Source: UBA5216 sp040081205
Lineage (GTDB): Bacteria; Pseudomonadota; Gammaproteobacteria; Burkholderiales; SG8-41
DNA: 12,863 bases
Direction: 5' to 3'
Assembly (NCBI GenBank): GCA_040081205.1
Contig: JBEBHE010000110.1
Span: 1 to 12,863, forward strand
Under the pieces are notes generated by a model. The model was not told the DNA's origin. It saw nothing but the letters and a program-made list of their open reading frames with translations, and did not search any database. Below, piece by piece: positions 6,926 through 12,863 of the stretch. The position numbers and the translations under genes were made by a program. Position 1 is the first letter of the stretch; each line of letters opens with the position of its first letter.

Positions 6926-7492
6926 ATGAGACTTCGAAGCACAGCATTATTGCTGGTTTGCATTGTCGTGCTTCCGGGATGCGCCACTATTACATCCAGT
7001 GAAATGCAGGATCTTTCATTGCAAACTGCAAACGACAAGGGCGAAATGCTAAAGGACGTGAAATGCACTTTGAAAAATGACAAAGGTAACTGGGAATTTA
7101 AGGCGCCCGGATTCGTTGCAGTACGACGCTCAGCCGAGGATTTAATCGTTGAATGCAAGAAAGAAGGCAGTGCCGATGGTTTTTTGCGCGCTGTTTCAAG
7201 GGCGGCGGGCGGCATGTGGGGAAATATTATTTTCGGTGGAGGCATAGGGGCCATTATCGACCACAGCAAAGGGACCGGTTACAACTATCCTGATAGTCTG
7301 CCTGTCGTGATGGGCAAATCTATCAGCGTGGACAGGGCCAATCAGCAATCCGGAGAAGCTGGCCTAGGCGCCCCTCAAAATCCCGCGCAGCAATCCACTC
7401 CAGCAGAATCCAAGCCAATACCGGTGCCGCCAGCACCAACGACAACGCAGGCCGCCGACAAGCCGGCGGCAGATCCAAAACCCGATCCATAA
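6926..7492 (+). CDS. Outer-membrane-type lipoprotein of unknown function
   Basis: Function not recognised. The 188-residue protein has a basic N-terminus, a hydrophobic signal (residues 5-15) and a lipobox LPGC with Cys at 19, so it should be cleaved and acylated by the lipoprotein pathway. Residues +2/+3 are Ala-Thr, not Asp, which favours sorting to the outer membrane. The mature part has a small beta-rich domain (about 20-80, two cysteines C47 and C77, with NDKGNWEFKAPGFVAV), then a glycine-rich patch MWGNIIFGGGIGAIID (97-112) followed by YNYP. This order resembles a group of small proteobacterial lipoproteins with a PEGA-like fold, by recollection only. The last 40 residues are Pro/Ala-rich and probably disordered. 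The start at 6926 is chosen for the signal peptide; the frame is open upstream into prpC. It lies 46 bp after prpC and 21 bp before prpD on the same strand, so it is probably cotranscribed. Confidence 0.85.
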   Translation: MRLRSTALLLVCIVVLPGCATITSSEMQDLSLQTANDKGEMLKDVKCTLKNDKGNWEFKAPGFVAVRRSAEDLIVECKKEGSADGFLRAVSRAAGGMWGNIIFGGGIGAIIDHSKGTGYNYPDSLPVVMGKSISVDRANQQSGEAGLGAPQNPAQQSTPAESKPIPVPPAPTTTQAADKPAADPKPDP

Positions 7493-7513
7493 ATCAATCA
7501 TAGGCATCTACCC

Positions 7514-8956
7514 ATGTCCGCTCCGATTTCCAACAACCGCCAAAAACCAGATCAGGTCCTGATCGACATCGCCAGCTACGCGGCGAAATATTCCATCAAA
7601 AGCCCCGAGGCCTACAACACCGCGCGCCTGTGCTTGATGGACACGCTCGGCTGCGGCCTTGAAGCGCTGTCCTACCCCGCCTGCACCAAACTCATGGGGC
7701 CGATAGTCCCCGGCACCATCGTGCCCAACGGTGCAAAAGTACCCGGCACGTCGTTTCAACTTGACCCGGTCAGTGCTGCGTTCAACATCGGCTGCATGAT
7801 TCGCTGGCTGGATTTCAACGATACGTGGCTGGCCGCCGAATGGGGGCATCCGTCCGACAATCTCGGCGGCATACTCGCTGCCGCGGATTGGTTGTCACGC
7901 AACGCCGTGAGCGCCGGTAAAAAGCCGCTGACCATGCGCGATGTACTGACCGGCATGATCAAGGCGCATGAAATTCAAGGTGTCATCGCTCTGGAGAACA
8001 GCTTCAATCGCGTCGGGCTTGACCACGTGGTACTGGTAAAAGTAGCGTCAACCGCCGTTGTCGCCAACATGCTCGGTTGTAATCACGACGAAATCGTCAA
8101 CGCTGTATCAAACGCGTGGATCGACGGCCAATCATTGCGCGCCTACCGGCATACGCCGCAAGCCGGTTCGCGCAAATCATGGGCCGCCGGTGATGCAACC
8201 AGCCGCGCCGTGCGCCTCGCATTGATGGCACACAAGGGGGAGATGGGGTATCCGTCGGCGCTGACCGCGAAAACCTGGGGCTTTTACGACGTGCAGTTCA
8301 AGGGACAACCGTTCAAGTTCACACAGAGCTATGGCTCTTATGTGATGGAAAATGTACTTTTTAAAATTTCCTTCCCTGCAGAGTTTCACGCGCAAACCGC
8401 CGTGGAGTGCGCAGTCACGCTGCACTCGCAAGTGAAAGACCGTCTCAAGGACATCCAAAAAATCGTCATCACCACGCACGAGTCAGCCATTCGCATCATC
8501 GACAAAAAGGGCCCGCTTAATAATCCGGCCGACCGCGACCATTGCATCCAATACATGGCAGCCGTCGGCCTGATCAAAGGCAATCTCACCGCAGCCGACT
8601 ACGAAGATGAAGTCGCACATGATCCGCGCGTGGATGCGCTGCGCGACAAGATGGAATGCGTCGAGAACAAGCAGTGGAGCAAAGACTATCTCGATCCGAA
8701 GAAGCGCTCCATCGCCAACGCGATTCAGGTGTTTTTCAAGGATGGCAGCAAAACCGCCAACGTGGTAGTCGAGTACCCTATTGGCCATCGCCGCCGCCGC
8801 AAGGACGGCATTCCGCTGCTCGAAGCGAAATTCAGAACCAACCTCGCGCGGCGTTTCTCAGACAAGCAGCGTGCGGCGATTTACAATCTGTGCAAGGATC
8901 AAAAGAAGCTGGAAACCACGCCCGTACACGAATTTGTCGATCTGTTTGCCATGTAG
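7514..8956 (+). CDS. prpD: 2-Methylcitrate dehydratase
   Basis: PrpD dehydrates 2-methylcitrate to 2-methyl-cis-aconitate, the second step of the methylcitrate cycle, without an Fe-S cluster. The 480-residue length is close to that of the E. coli enzyme (483). Conserved MmgE/PrpD-family stretches run throughout: CLMDTLGCGLEAL (40-52), a block IRWLDFNDTWLAAEWGHPSD at 96-115, ENSFNRVGLDHV (161-172), SRKSWAAGDATSRAV, KISFPAEFHAQTAVE and KKGPLNNPADRDHC. VVEYPIGHRRRR lies near the C-terminus. The close match to true PrpD argues against the looser MmgE or cis-aconitate decarboxylase branches. The ribosome binding site is weak, and the start follows the lipoprotein stop by 21 bases. The alternative AcnD/PrpF route genes are absent here. 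Confidence 0.95.
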   Translation: MSAPISNNRQKPDQVLIDIASYAAKYSIKSPEAYNTARLCLMDTLGCGLEALSYPACTKLMGPIVPGTIVPNGAKVPGTSFQLDPVSAAFNIGCMIRWLDFNDTWLAAEWGHPSDNLGGILAAADWLSRNAVSAGKKPLTMRDVLTGMIKAHEIQGVIALENSFNRVGLDHVVLVKVASTAVVANMLGCNHDEIVNAVSNAWIDGQSLRAYRHTPQAGSRKSWAAGDATSRAVRLALMAHKGEMGYPSALTAKTWGFYDVQFKGQPFKFTQSYGSYVMENVLFKISFPAEFHAQTAVECAVTLHSQVKDRLKDIQKIVITTHESAIRIIDKKGPLNNPADRDHCIQYMAAVGLIKGNLTAADYEDEVAHDPRVDALRDKMECVENKQWSKDYLDPKKRSIANAIQVFFKDGSKTANVVVEYPIGHRRRRKDGIPLLEAKFRTNLARRFSDKQRAAIYNLCKDQKKLETTPVHEFVDLFAM

Positions 8957-8977
8957 CCCTTAAAGGGAGGAACTGCC

Positions 8978-9493
8978 ATGATTCGCTATATTCTGACAAT
9001 TGCCGCTTGGTTTTTCACGGCTAACGCTATCGCGCAGGAAATGCCCAAGATGAAACCCGGTTTGTGGGAAACCACAACCGCAACGGCAGGTCAGAAAGGC
9101 GCCAAGGGCCAAACCTCCAAGACGACCATGTGCATCAATGAAGCCGTGCAGAAGGAGATGATGACTTTCAGCCAGAGCATGGGCGCGCAATGCAGCAAGA
9201 ACAGCACGCGCCGCGACGGTAACAAGTATATCGGCGAAGCCGAATGCACGTTCGGCGGTTCGACAATGAAGTCACAGTCTGTTGCAACTTTCACCAGCGA
9301 CACCGCCTACCGCGTCGAATCACGCGCGACGTTTTCGCCGCCGATGGGCGGCATGAGCGAGTCCAGCACCACACAGGAAGCCAAGTATGCAGGTGCATGC
9401 CCAGCCGGCATGAAACCCGGCGACATGAACATGGGCGGGCGCACCATGAATATCAGCGACATGGCAAAGATGATGAAAGGCGCAAAGAAGTAG
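8978..9493 (+). CDS. DUF3617 family secreted protein
   Basis: A 171-residue protein with a cleavable signal peptide (residues 1-19, likely cut after AIA). It has the DUF3617 layout: PGLWE near the mature N-terminus (27-31), four cysteines C52, C72, C90 and C141, the segment GEAECTFGGSTMKS and a closing GACPAGMKPGD. The cysteines probably form two disulfides in the periplasm. The family is common in betaproteobacteria and has no agreed function. The C-terminal 30 residues are rich in Met (GDMNMGGRTMNISDMAKMM), which could reflect metal binding, but that is a guess. The start is well supported by AAAGGGAGG seven bases upstream. It follows prpD by 21 bp and is probably the last gene of the prpC-lipoprotein-prpD unit. 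No intrinsic terminator with a T tract was seen in the 97 bp after it. Confidence 0.85.
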   Translation: MIRYILTIAAWFFTANAIAQEMPKMKPGLWETTTATAGQKGAKGQTSKTTMCINEAVQKEMMTFSQSMGAQCSKNSTRRDGNKYIGEAECTFGGSTMKSQSVATFTSDTAYRVESRATFSPPMGGMSESSTTQEAKYAGACPAGMKPGDMNMGGRTMNISDMAKMMKGAKK

Positions 9494-9590
9494 TAGCGCT
9501 GATTCAATATTATTTAACCATGTGTCGTTAACCAATAGTCGGCAAGCAGGCCGCCACAGCGATCAGTCACATACGCACGAATGCACCGGG

Positions 9591-10679
9591 TCAGGCGCCG
9601 ATCGCAGCGTTTACCCTTGGCATCACTTCCTCCGCCATCAACTGCATCGAACGCCGCGCCAGCGCGGGATCGACCCAGTCATGGCCGCAATACAGCAGCG
9701 TGCCAAAATCCCCCGTTGTTTCCCGGAACTTGAGCAACTGATCGACCACGCTATCGACGCTCCCCGCGATCACCAGCGTGTCGAGTAGAAATTCCACCGT
9801 CAGCGCCGAATCCGGCATCGACAAATCGGGTTTGTAAATGTTGGCGCTGCCGCGCGCGAGACGCTTGGTCAGCAGATTCCAGAAATAAAAGCCATATGGG
9901 CCTTCACGTGTTTTCGCATAGCGCTGCGCCGTTGCGTCGTCGTCGGCGACAAAGATGCTTTTGCACACACGCCAATCCTGACGGTCGGCCTTGAGTCCTG
10001 CGATTTCACATCCCTTCTCATAGCCTGGAAAATGCGTTGCCACCCAATTCGGCTGAAGAAAGTTAGCTGAAATCGGCTTCCAACCGCGCTGCGCGGCGGC
10101 CACAATGCCCTTGGAGTAAGGCTCCACCACCGTCACCACAATCGGCGGATGCGGCTGTTGAAAGGGTTTCAGCATCTCACCCTGCCCCACGCCGGGAATC
10201 GTCGTTTCGGCGGTAGTGATATTCCAGAATTCGCCTGTAAGGTCATATGGCGGCTTGCCCGCCCAGATACCAAGAATATGATTGATCGACTCAACGAACA
10301 TTTTGGTGCGATCGTTGTTGATGTTGCCGAACACTTCTTGATCGGAACGCAATCCGCCCGGGCCGATGCCGAACAGAAACCGGCCTTCGAGCATATGATC
10401 AATCATCGCCACATTCGCCGCCACCGCAGCAGGATGGCTGTTGGGCAAATTCACCGTGCCACTCCCCAATTTTATCTGTTGGGTCTCGTGCGCAAGGCTG
10501 GCAATAAACGCGAGGCAGGATGGGATATTTTCACAGATATCCGTCGTGTGCTCGCCGATAAACGCCTCGGCAAACCCAAGCTTGTCTGCGAACAATATCG
10601 CTTCGCGATCCTCCTTTAGCGTCTGCGTGTAATTACGATCCGGCGGATGGATCGGCATGGTAAAAAAACCGAGCTTCAA
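9591..10679 (-). CDS. LLM class flavin-dependent oxidoreductase (luciferase-like)
   Basis: A 362-residue TIM-barrel enzyme of the bacterial luciferase family, expected to use reduced FMN and O2 in a monooxygenase reaction; substrate unknown. Family features are the first strand LGFFTMPIHPP (3-13), LGFAEAFIGEH (34-44), IKLGSGTVNLPNSHP (69-83) and LEGRFLFGIGPGG (97-109). The C-terminal half, with VAGSVDSV-type spacing (VIAGSVDSVVDQLLKFRE), matches the limonene-monooxygenase/alkanal branch rather than F420 enzymes, although this cannot be settled by eye. The start is TTG, preceded by TATGGAG ten bases upstream. It gives the usual family N-terminus MKLGFFTMP, while the first ATG is seven codons inside the first beta strand. 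It lies 40 bp after a Bug protein gene on the same strand and is probably cotranscribed with both. It converges on the DUF3617 gene. Confidence 0.9.
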   Translation of the reverse strand: MKLGFFTMPIHPPDRNYTQTLKEDREAILFADKLGFAEAFIGEHTTDICENIPSCLAFIASLAHETQQIKLGSGTVNLPNSHPAAVAANVAMIDHMLEGRFLFGIGPGGLRSDQEVFGNINNDRTKMFVESINHILGIWAGKPPYDLTGEFWNITTAETTIPGVGQGEMLKPFQQPHPPIVVTVVEPYSKGIVAAAQRGWKPISANFLQPNWVATHFPGYEKGCEIAGLKADRQDWRVCKSIFVADDDATAQRYAKTREGPYGFYFWNLLTKRLARGSANIYKPDLSMPDSALTVEFLLDTLVIAGSVDSVVDQLLKFRETTGDFGTLLYCGHDWVDPALARRSMQLMAEEVMPRVNAAIGA

Positions 10680-10719
10680 TTTAAGGTCGCTCCATAATAT
10701 TGATTCAAATCCGCCCGGG

Positions 10720-11703
10720 CTACTGCGCCTCTATCCCCGCCTGCTTCACGACTTTTATCCATTTGGCAACTTCCGATTTGATATAAGCCTCATGTTCATC
10801 CAGCGAACTGCCGACAGGCTCGGCGCCCTGCTCGATCAAAAACTTGCGGTTTGCCGGATCGCGCAACGACGCCACCAGTGCACCATTCAATCGCTCGGCA
10901 ATCGCGCGCGGTATGCCCGCCGGGCCGATAAAGCTGAAGCCGCTGCTCACCACGTAGCCGGGCATGCCTGCCTCGATCATGGTCGGAACATCCTTGGCGA
11001 ATCCAGCACGCTTACTGCCGGTCTGAGCGATCAACTTGATACGCCCCTGCTGTACGTGGCCCGAGACCAGCGGCAAGCTGGAGAACTGAAGTTGCACATG
11101 TCCTGCCACGAGATCAATAATCGCCGGCCCCGCCCCTTTGTACGGCACGTGCACAATTTTCGTGCCGGCCATCGAATTGAACAGCTCCACTGACATGTGT
11201 CCTACCGTAGCGCGCCCGGACGACGAACAAAACAACTGGCCTGGCTGGGATTTGGCCAAGGCAACCAGATCCTTGACGTTCTTTACCGGTAGCGACGGAT
11301 GTACTACCAGTCCGCTGGGCACATCGACGATTAATCCCAGTCCGATGAAATCCTTCACCGTGTCATAGGGCATTTTTTTGATCATTGACGGATTGATGAC
11401 ATAGCTCGCGGCGACCAGACCGGTGGTGTAACCATCGGGCGGGCTTTTGGCAATAATCTCGCCACCGATCGTTCCACCGCCACCGGCGCGGTAATCGAAC
11501 ACCAGTTGTTGGCCGAGAAATTCCGTCATTTTCGGTTGCAGCAGTCTAAAAAACACATCGCTGTTGCCGCCCGGCGCGGCAGGATTGACGACGCGTATTA
11601 ACTTGTTCGGAAACCCTTGTGCGCCAACAGACGCGGCACTCAGCGCTACAACCGCGCTTACAGCCACGCCAAGCATACGGCGGCAATTTTTGTTACGGTT
11701 CAT
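10720..11703 (-). CDS. TctC/Bug family tripartite tricarboxylate transporter substrate-binding protein (1)
   Basis: A periplasmic solute-binding protein, typically for carboxylates, of the TctC (Bug) family. The 327-residue protein has a signal peptide with a basic head (MNRNKNCRRM), a hydrophobic core and a probable cut after VGA at 28. The mature part begins QGFPNKLIRVVNPAAPGG. Bug landmarks are AAPGGNSD, RAGGGGTIGGEIIAKSPPDGYT, HVPYKGAGPAIIDLVAGHVQ and the DVPTMIEAGMPGY ... GPAGIPR segment. The frame is open 23 codons upstream, but the ATG at 11703 starts the signal peptide and has GAGGAG six bases before it. It sits between a second Bug gene (26 bp upstream) and the LLM oxidoreductase (40 bp downstream). 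No TctA or TctB membrane gene is present. Many Bug proteins are encoded as orphans, and the ligand cannot be predicted from sequence. Confidence 0.95.
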   Translation of the reverse strand: MNRNKNCRRMLGVAVSAVVALSAASVGAQGFPNKLIRVVNPAAPGGNSDVFFRLLQPKMTEFLGQQLVFDYRAGGGGTIGGEIIAKSPPDGYTTGLVAASYVINPSMIKKMPYDTVKDFIGLGLIVDVPSGLVVHPSLPVKNVKDLVALAKSQPGQLFCSSSGRATVGHMSVELFNSMAGTKIVHVPYKGAGPAIIDLVAGHVQLQFSSLPLVSGHVQQGRIKLIAQTGSKRAGFAKDVPTMIEAGMPGYVVSSGFSFIGPAGIPRAIAERLNGALVASLRDPANRKFLIEQGAEPVGSSLDEHEAYIKSEVAKWIKVVKQAGIEAQ

Positions 11704-11729
11704 ACGGTTCTCCTCGACATCATTATGTT

Positions 11730-12659
11730 TTACTCTGCTTTGATCTTCGCGTCGCGCACCACTTTGCCCCACAGCGCGACTTCCTTGCGTAGAAATTCTC
11801 CGAACGCCTCAGGTGAACCACCCGCCACATCCACATCCTGACTGGCGAAGTGCTTGCGAATCTCGCTCGACGCAAGGATGCGATTGAACTCCGTATTGAG
11901 CTTGGTCACCACCGCTTTGGGCGTTCCTGCAGGTGCGGCCACGCCCCAAAATACACTGCCTTCGCAGCCCGGCACACCGGCTTCGGCCATCGTCGGCACA
12001 TCGGGAAACGCCTTTAATCGCACCGGCGCGCTCACGCCCAGCGCGCGCACACGGCCTGCCTTGATGAATGCAGCCGCTGCCGTCGGATTGTTAAACATCA
12101 CCGGCACCTGCCCCGCCATCAGCGCCGTCATCGCCGGACCGCTGCCTTTGTAAGGCACGTGTACCAGATCGGTCTTGCTCACCAGTTTGAACAATTCCAT
12201 GATGAGATGCGTGGAAGAACCATTGCCCGACGTGGCATACGCCAGCACGCCCGGTTTGGCACGCGCCGCCTCCATCAAATCTTTCACGTTTTTGTACGGC
12301 GTGCCCGCGCCCACCAGCATCATCGACGGCGATGTGCCTGCGTTTATTACCGGCGTGAAATCTTTGAGCGTGTCGATCCTGATGTCGGGATACAGCGCGT
12401 TCATCACCACGAAAGGCACCGACACAATCAGCAACGTATGGCCATCCGGATTCCCCTTGGCGGCGATCTCCGTACCGATTACCGTACCCGCGCCGCCGCG
12501 GTTATCCGCCACCGAACCCGGCGCAAAGCCCTCGTTCAGTCCGTGCACCAGAAAGCGCGCAAACACATCGTTGCCACCGCCCGGCGGAAACGGAATCACC
12601 ACGCGGATGCCTCTGCCCTTGGCGGGGAAATCCGTCGCCGCACCGGACTGCGCCGACAC
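11730..12659 (-). CDS. TctC/Bug family substrate-binding protein (2), 5' end missing
   Basis: A second periplasmic solute-binding protein of the TctC family, clearly different in sequence from its neighbour. The mature domain is intact: FPAKGRGIRVVIPFPPGGGND near the start, DNRGGAGTVIGTEIAAKGNPDGHT, HVPYKGSGPAMTALMAGQVP, FPDVPTMAEAGVPG and an ending FLRKEVALWGKVVRDAK, typical of full-length members. What is missing is the export signal. The only start available is a GTG at 12659 without a ribosome binding site. The in-frame sequence upstream to the stop at 12831-12833 contains no ATG and no hydrophobic segment (it reads HRDAAVRHRLQLRHDAH). About 20-30 residues of signal peptide therefore seem to be replaced by unrelated DNA. 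Family membership is certain; as drawn, the gene is probably not exported and may be broken or an assembly artefact. Confidence 0.85.
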   Translation of the reverse strand: MSAQSGAATDFPAKGRGIRVVIPFPPGGGNDVFARFLVHGLNEGFAPGSVADNRGGAGTVIGTEIAAKGNPDGHTLLIVSVPFVVMNALYPDIRIDTLKDFTPVINAGTSPSMMLVGAGTPYKNVKDLMEAARAKPGVLAYATSGNGSSTHLIMELFKLVSKTDLVHVPYKGSGPAMTALMAGQVPVMFNNPTAAAAFIKAGRVRALGVSAPVRLKAFPDVPTMAEAGVPGCEGSVFWGVAAPAGTPKAVVTKLNTEFNRILASSEIRKHFASQDVDVAGGSPEAFGEFLRKEVALWGKVVRDAKIKAE

Positions 12660-12809
12660 GGCGTGCGCCTTCGCGCCGAACTGCGCGGCTACGCCACGCT
12701 GATCCGCAGCGACGGCGCGTTCTTCTGCTCGGGTGGCTGCACCGTGTCGATCCGCGGCGACACGATGACGCAGCTGGAGGCGATGGTCGGCGTGTCGGTG
12801 GGCTTCTAG
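12660..12809 (+). CDS. C-terminal fragment of an unidentified, possibly outer-membrane, protein
   Basis: From about the 5' limit of the truncated Bug gene, the plus strand reads as 49 codons ending in TAG, 46 of which end in G or C. This is far more biased than any neighbouring gene and is good evidence of real coding sequence. The peptide contains RGYATLIRSDGAFFCSGGC and ends LEAMVGVSVGF. Alternating hydrophobic residues with a final Phe are typical of the last strand of an outer-membrane beta barrel, so such a protein is possible but unproven. The frame stays open leftward into DNA antisense to the Bug gene, where it is only a shadow, so the true left limit of the fragment is uncertain (about 12640-12665). 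No start belongs to it in the window. Confidence 0.45.
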   Translation, partial: GVRLRAELRGYATLIRSDGAFFCSGGCTVSIRGDTMTQLEAMVGVSVGF

Positions 12810-12830
12810 CGCGCTGGAACGCGCGATCGC

Positions 12831-12863
12831 CTACAGGCGCCGGCGCAGCGCCTCGAAGAACAG
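12831..12863 (-). CDS. Last codons of an unidentified minus-strand gene running off the right edge
   Basis: The minus strand entering from the right edge reads LFFEALRRRL followed by TAG. Composition is about 70% GC, as in the neighbouring plus-strand fragment, and the stop lies 21 bp from that fragment's stop, as for two convergent genes. Ten residues are too few to name a product. A stop in an otherwise random frame remains possible. Confidence 0.3.
   Translation of the reverse strand: MFFEALRRRL

Noticed and set aside
9494..9590. Terminator between the DUF3617 and LLM genes
   Set aside because: Only a 4-bp stem (CGGC/GCCG) and a loose TTAAC/GTTAA repeat were found, with no T tract on either strand.
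12159..12659. Left part of a plus-strand frame ending at 12809
   Set aside because: This portion is Arg/His-rich and antisense to the conserved Bug gene; only the part from about 12660 onward has real coding character.
1..12863. CRISPR array, tRNA or rRNA gene, insertion sequence or phage genes
   Set aside because: No regularly spaced repeats, cloverleaf, rRNA-like sequence, transposase or phage protein was recognised on either strand.

Overview
The window looks like chromosomal DNA of a betaproteobacterium, most likely of the Burkholderiales or a near relative. The reasons are the gene order sdhC-sdhD-sdhA-sdhB-sdhE-gltA divergent from a cytosolic-type mdh, the methylcitrate genes just downstream of mdh, and a tandem pair of TctC/Bug periplasmic binding proteins, a family strongly expanded in that group. 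The genus cannot be named from the sequence alone.

Left block (1-4217, minus strand): a compact operon for succinate dehydrogenase (sdhC, sdhD, sdhA, sdhB), the flavinylation factor sdhE and the 5' part of citrate synthase gltA, which runs off the left edge. Genes overlap or nearly abut (7 nt for sdhC/sdhD, a TAATG junction for sdhD/sdhA, a GTG start directly after the sdhB stop for sdhE). All expected heme, FAD, active-site and Fe-S residues are visible. A 368-bp divergent promoter region (4218-4585) separates this operon from mdh. It holds a good sigma70-type promoter for mdh and a weaker candidate for sdhC.

Middle block (4586-9493, plus strand): mdh followed by a strong hairpin terminator, then prpC (2-methylcitrate synthase), an unrecognised lipoprotein gene, prpD (2-methylcitrate dehydratase) and a DUF3617-type secreted protein. 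With mdh, gltA and sdh this puts much of the lower TCA cycle next to two steps of the propionyl-CoA methylcitrate cycle. prpB, prpE and a prpR-type regulator are not in the window.

Right block (9591-12659, minus strand): two TctC/Bug solute-binding protein genes followed by a luciferase-like (LLM) flavin-dependent oxidoreductase, closely spaced like an operon and converging on the prp block. No TctA/TctB membrane partner is present.

Right edge (about 12640-12863): the outermost Bug gene lacks a start with signal peptide. The DNA abruptly becomes about 70% GC and reads on the plus strand as the C-terminus of an unrelated protein (46 of 49 codons end in G or C, final residue Phe), followed by the last ten codons of another minus-strand gene. 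This looks like a rearrangement breakpoint or a chimeric contig end. Most of the window is well-understood central metabolism. The least explained parts are this junction, the lipoprotein inside the prp cluster and the Bug-Bug-LLM cassette.
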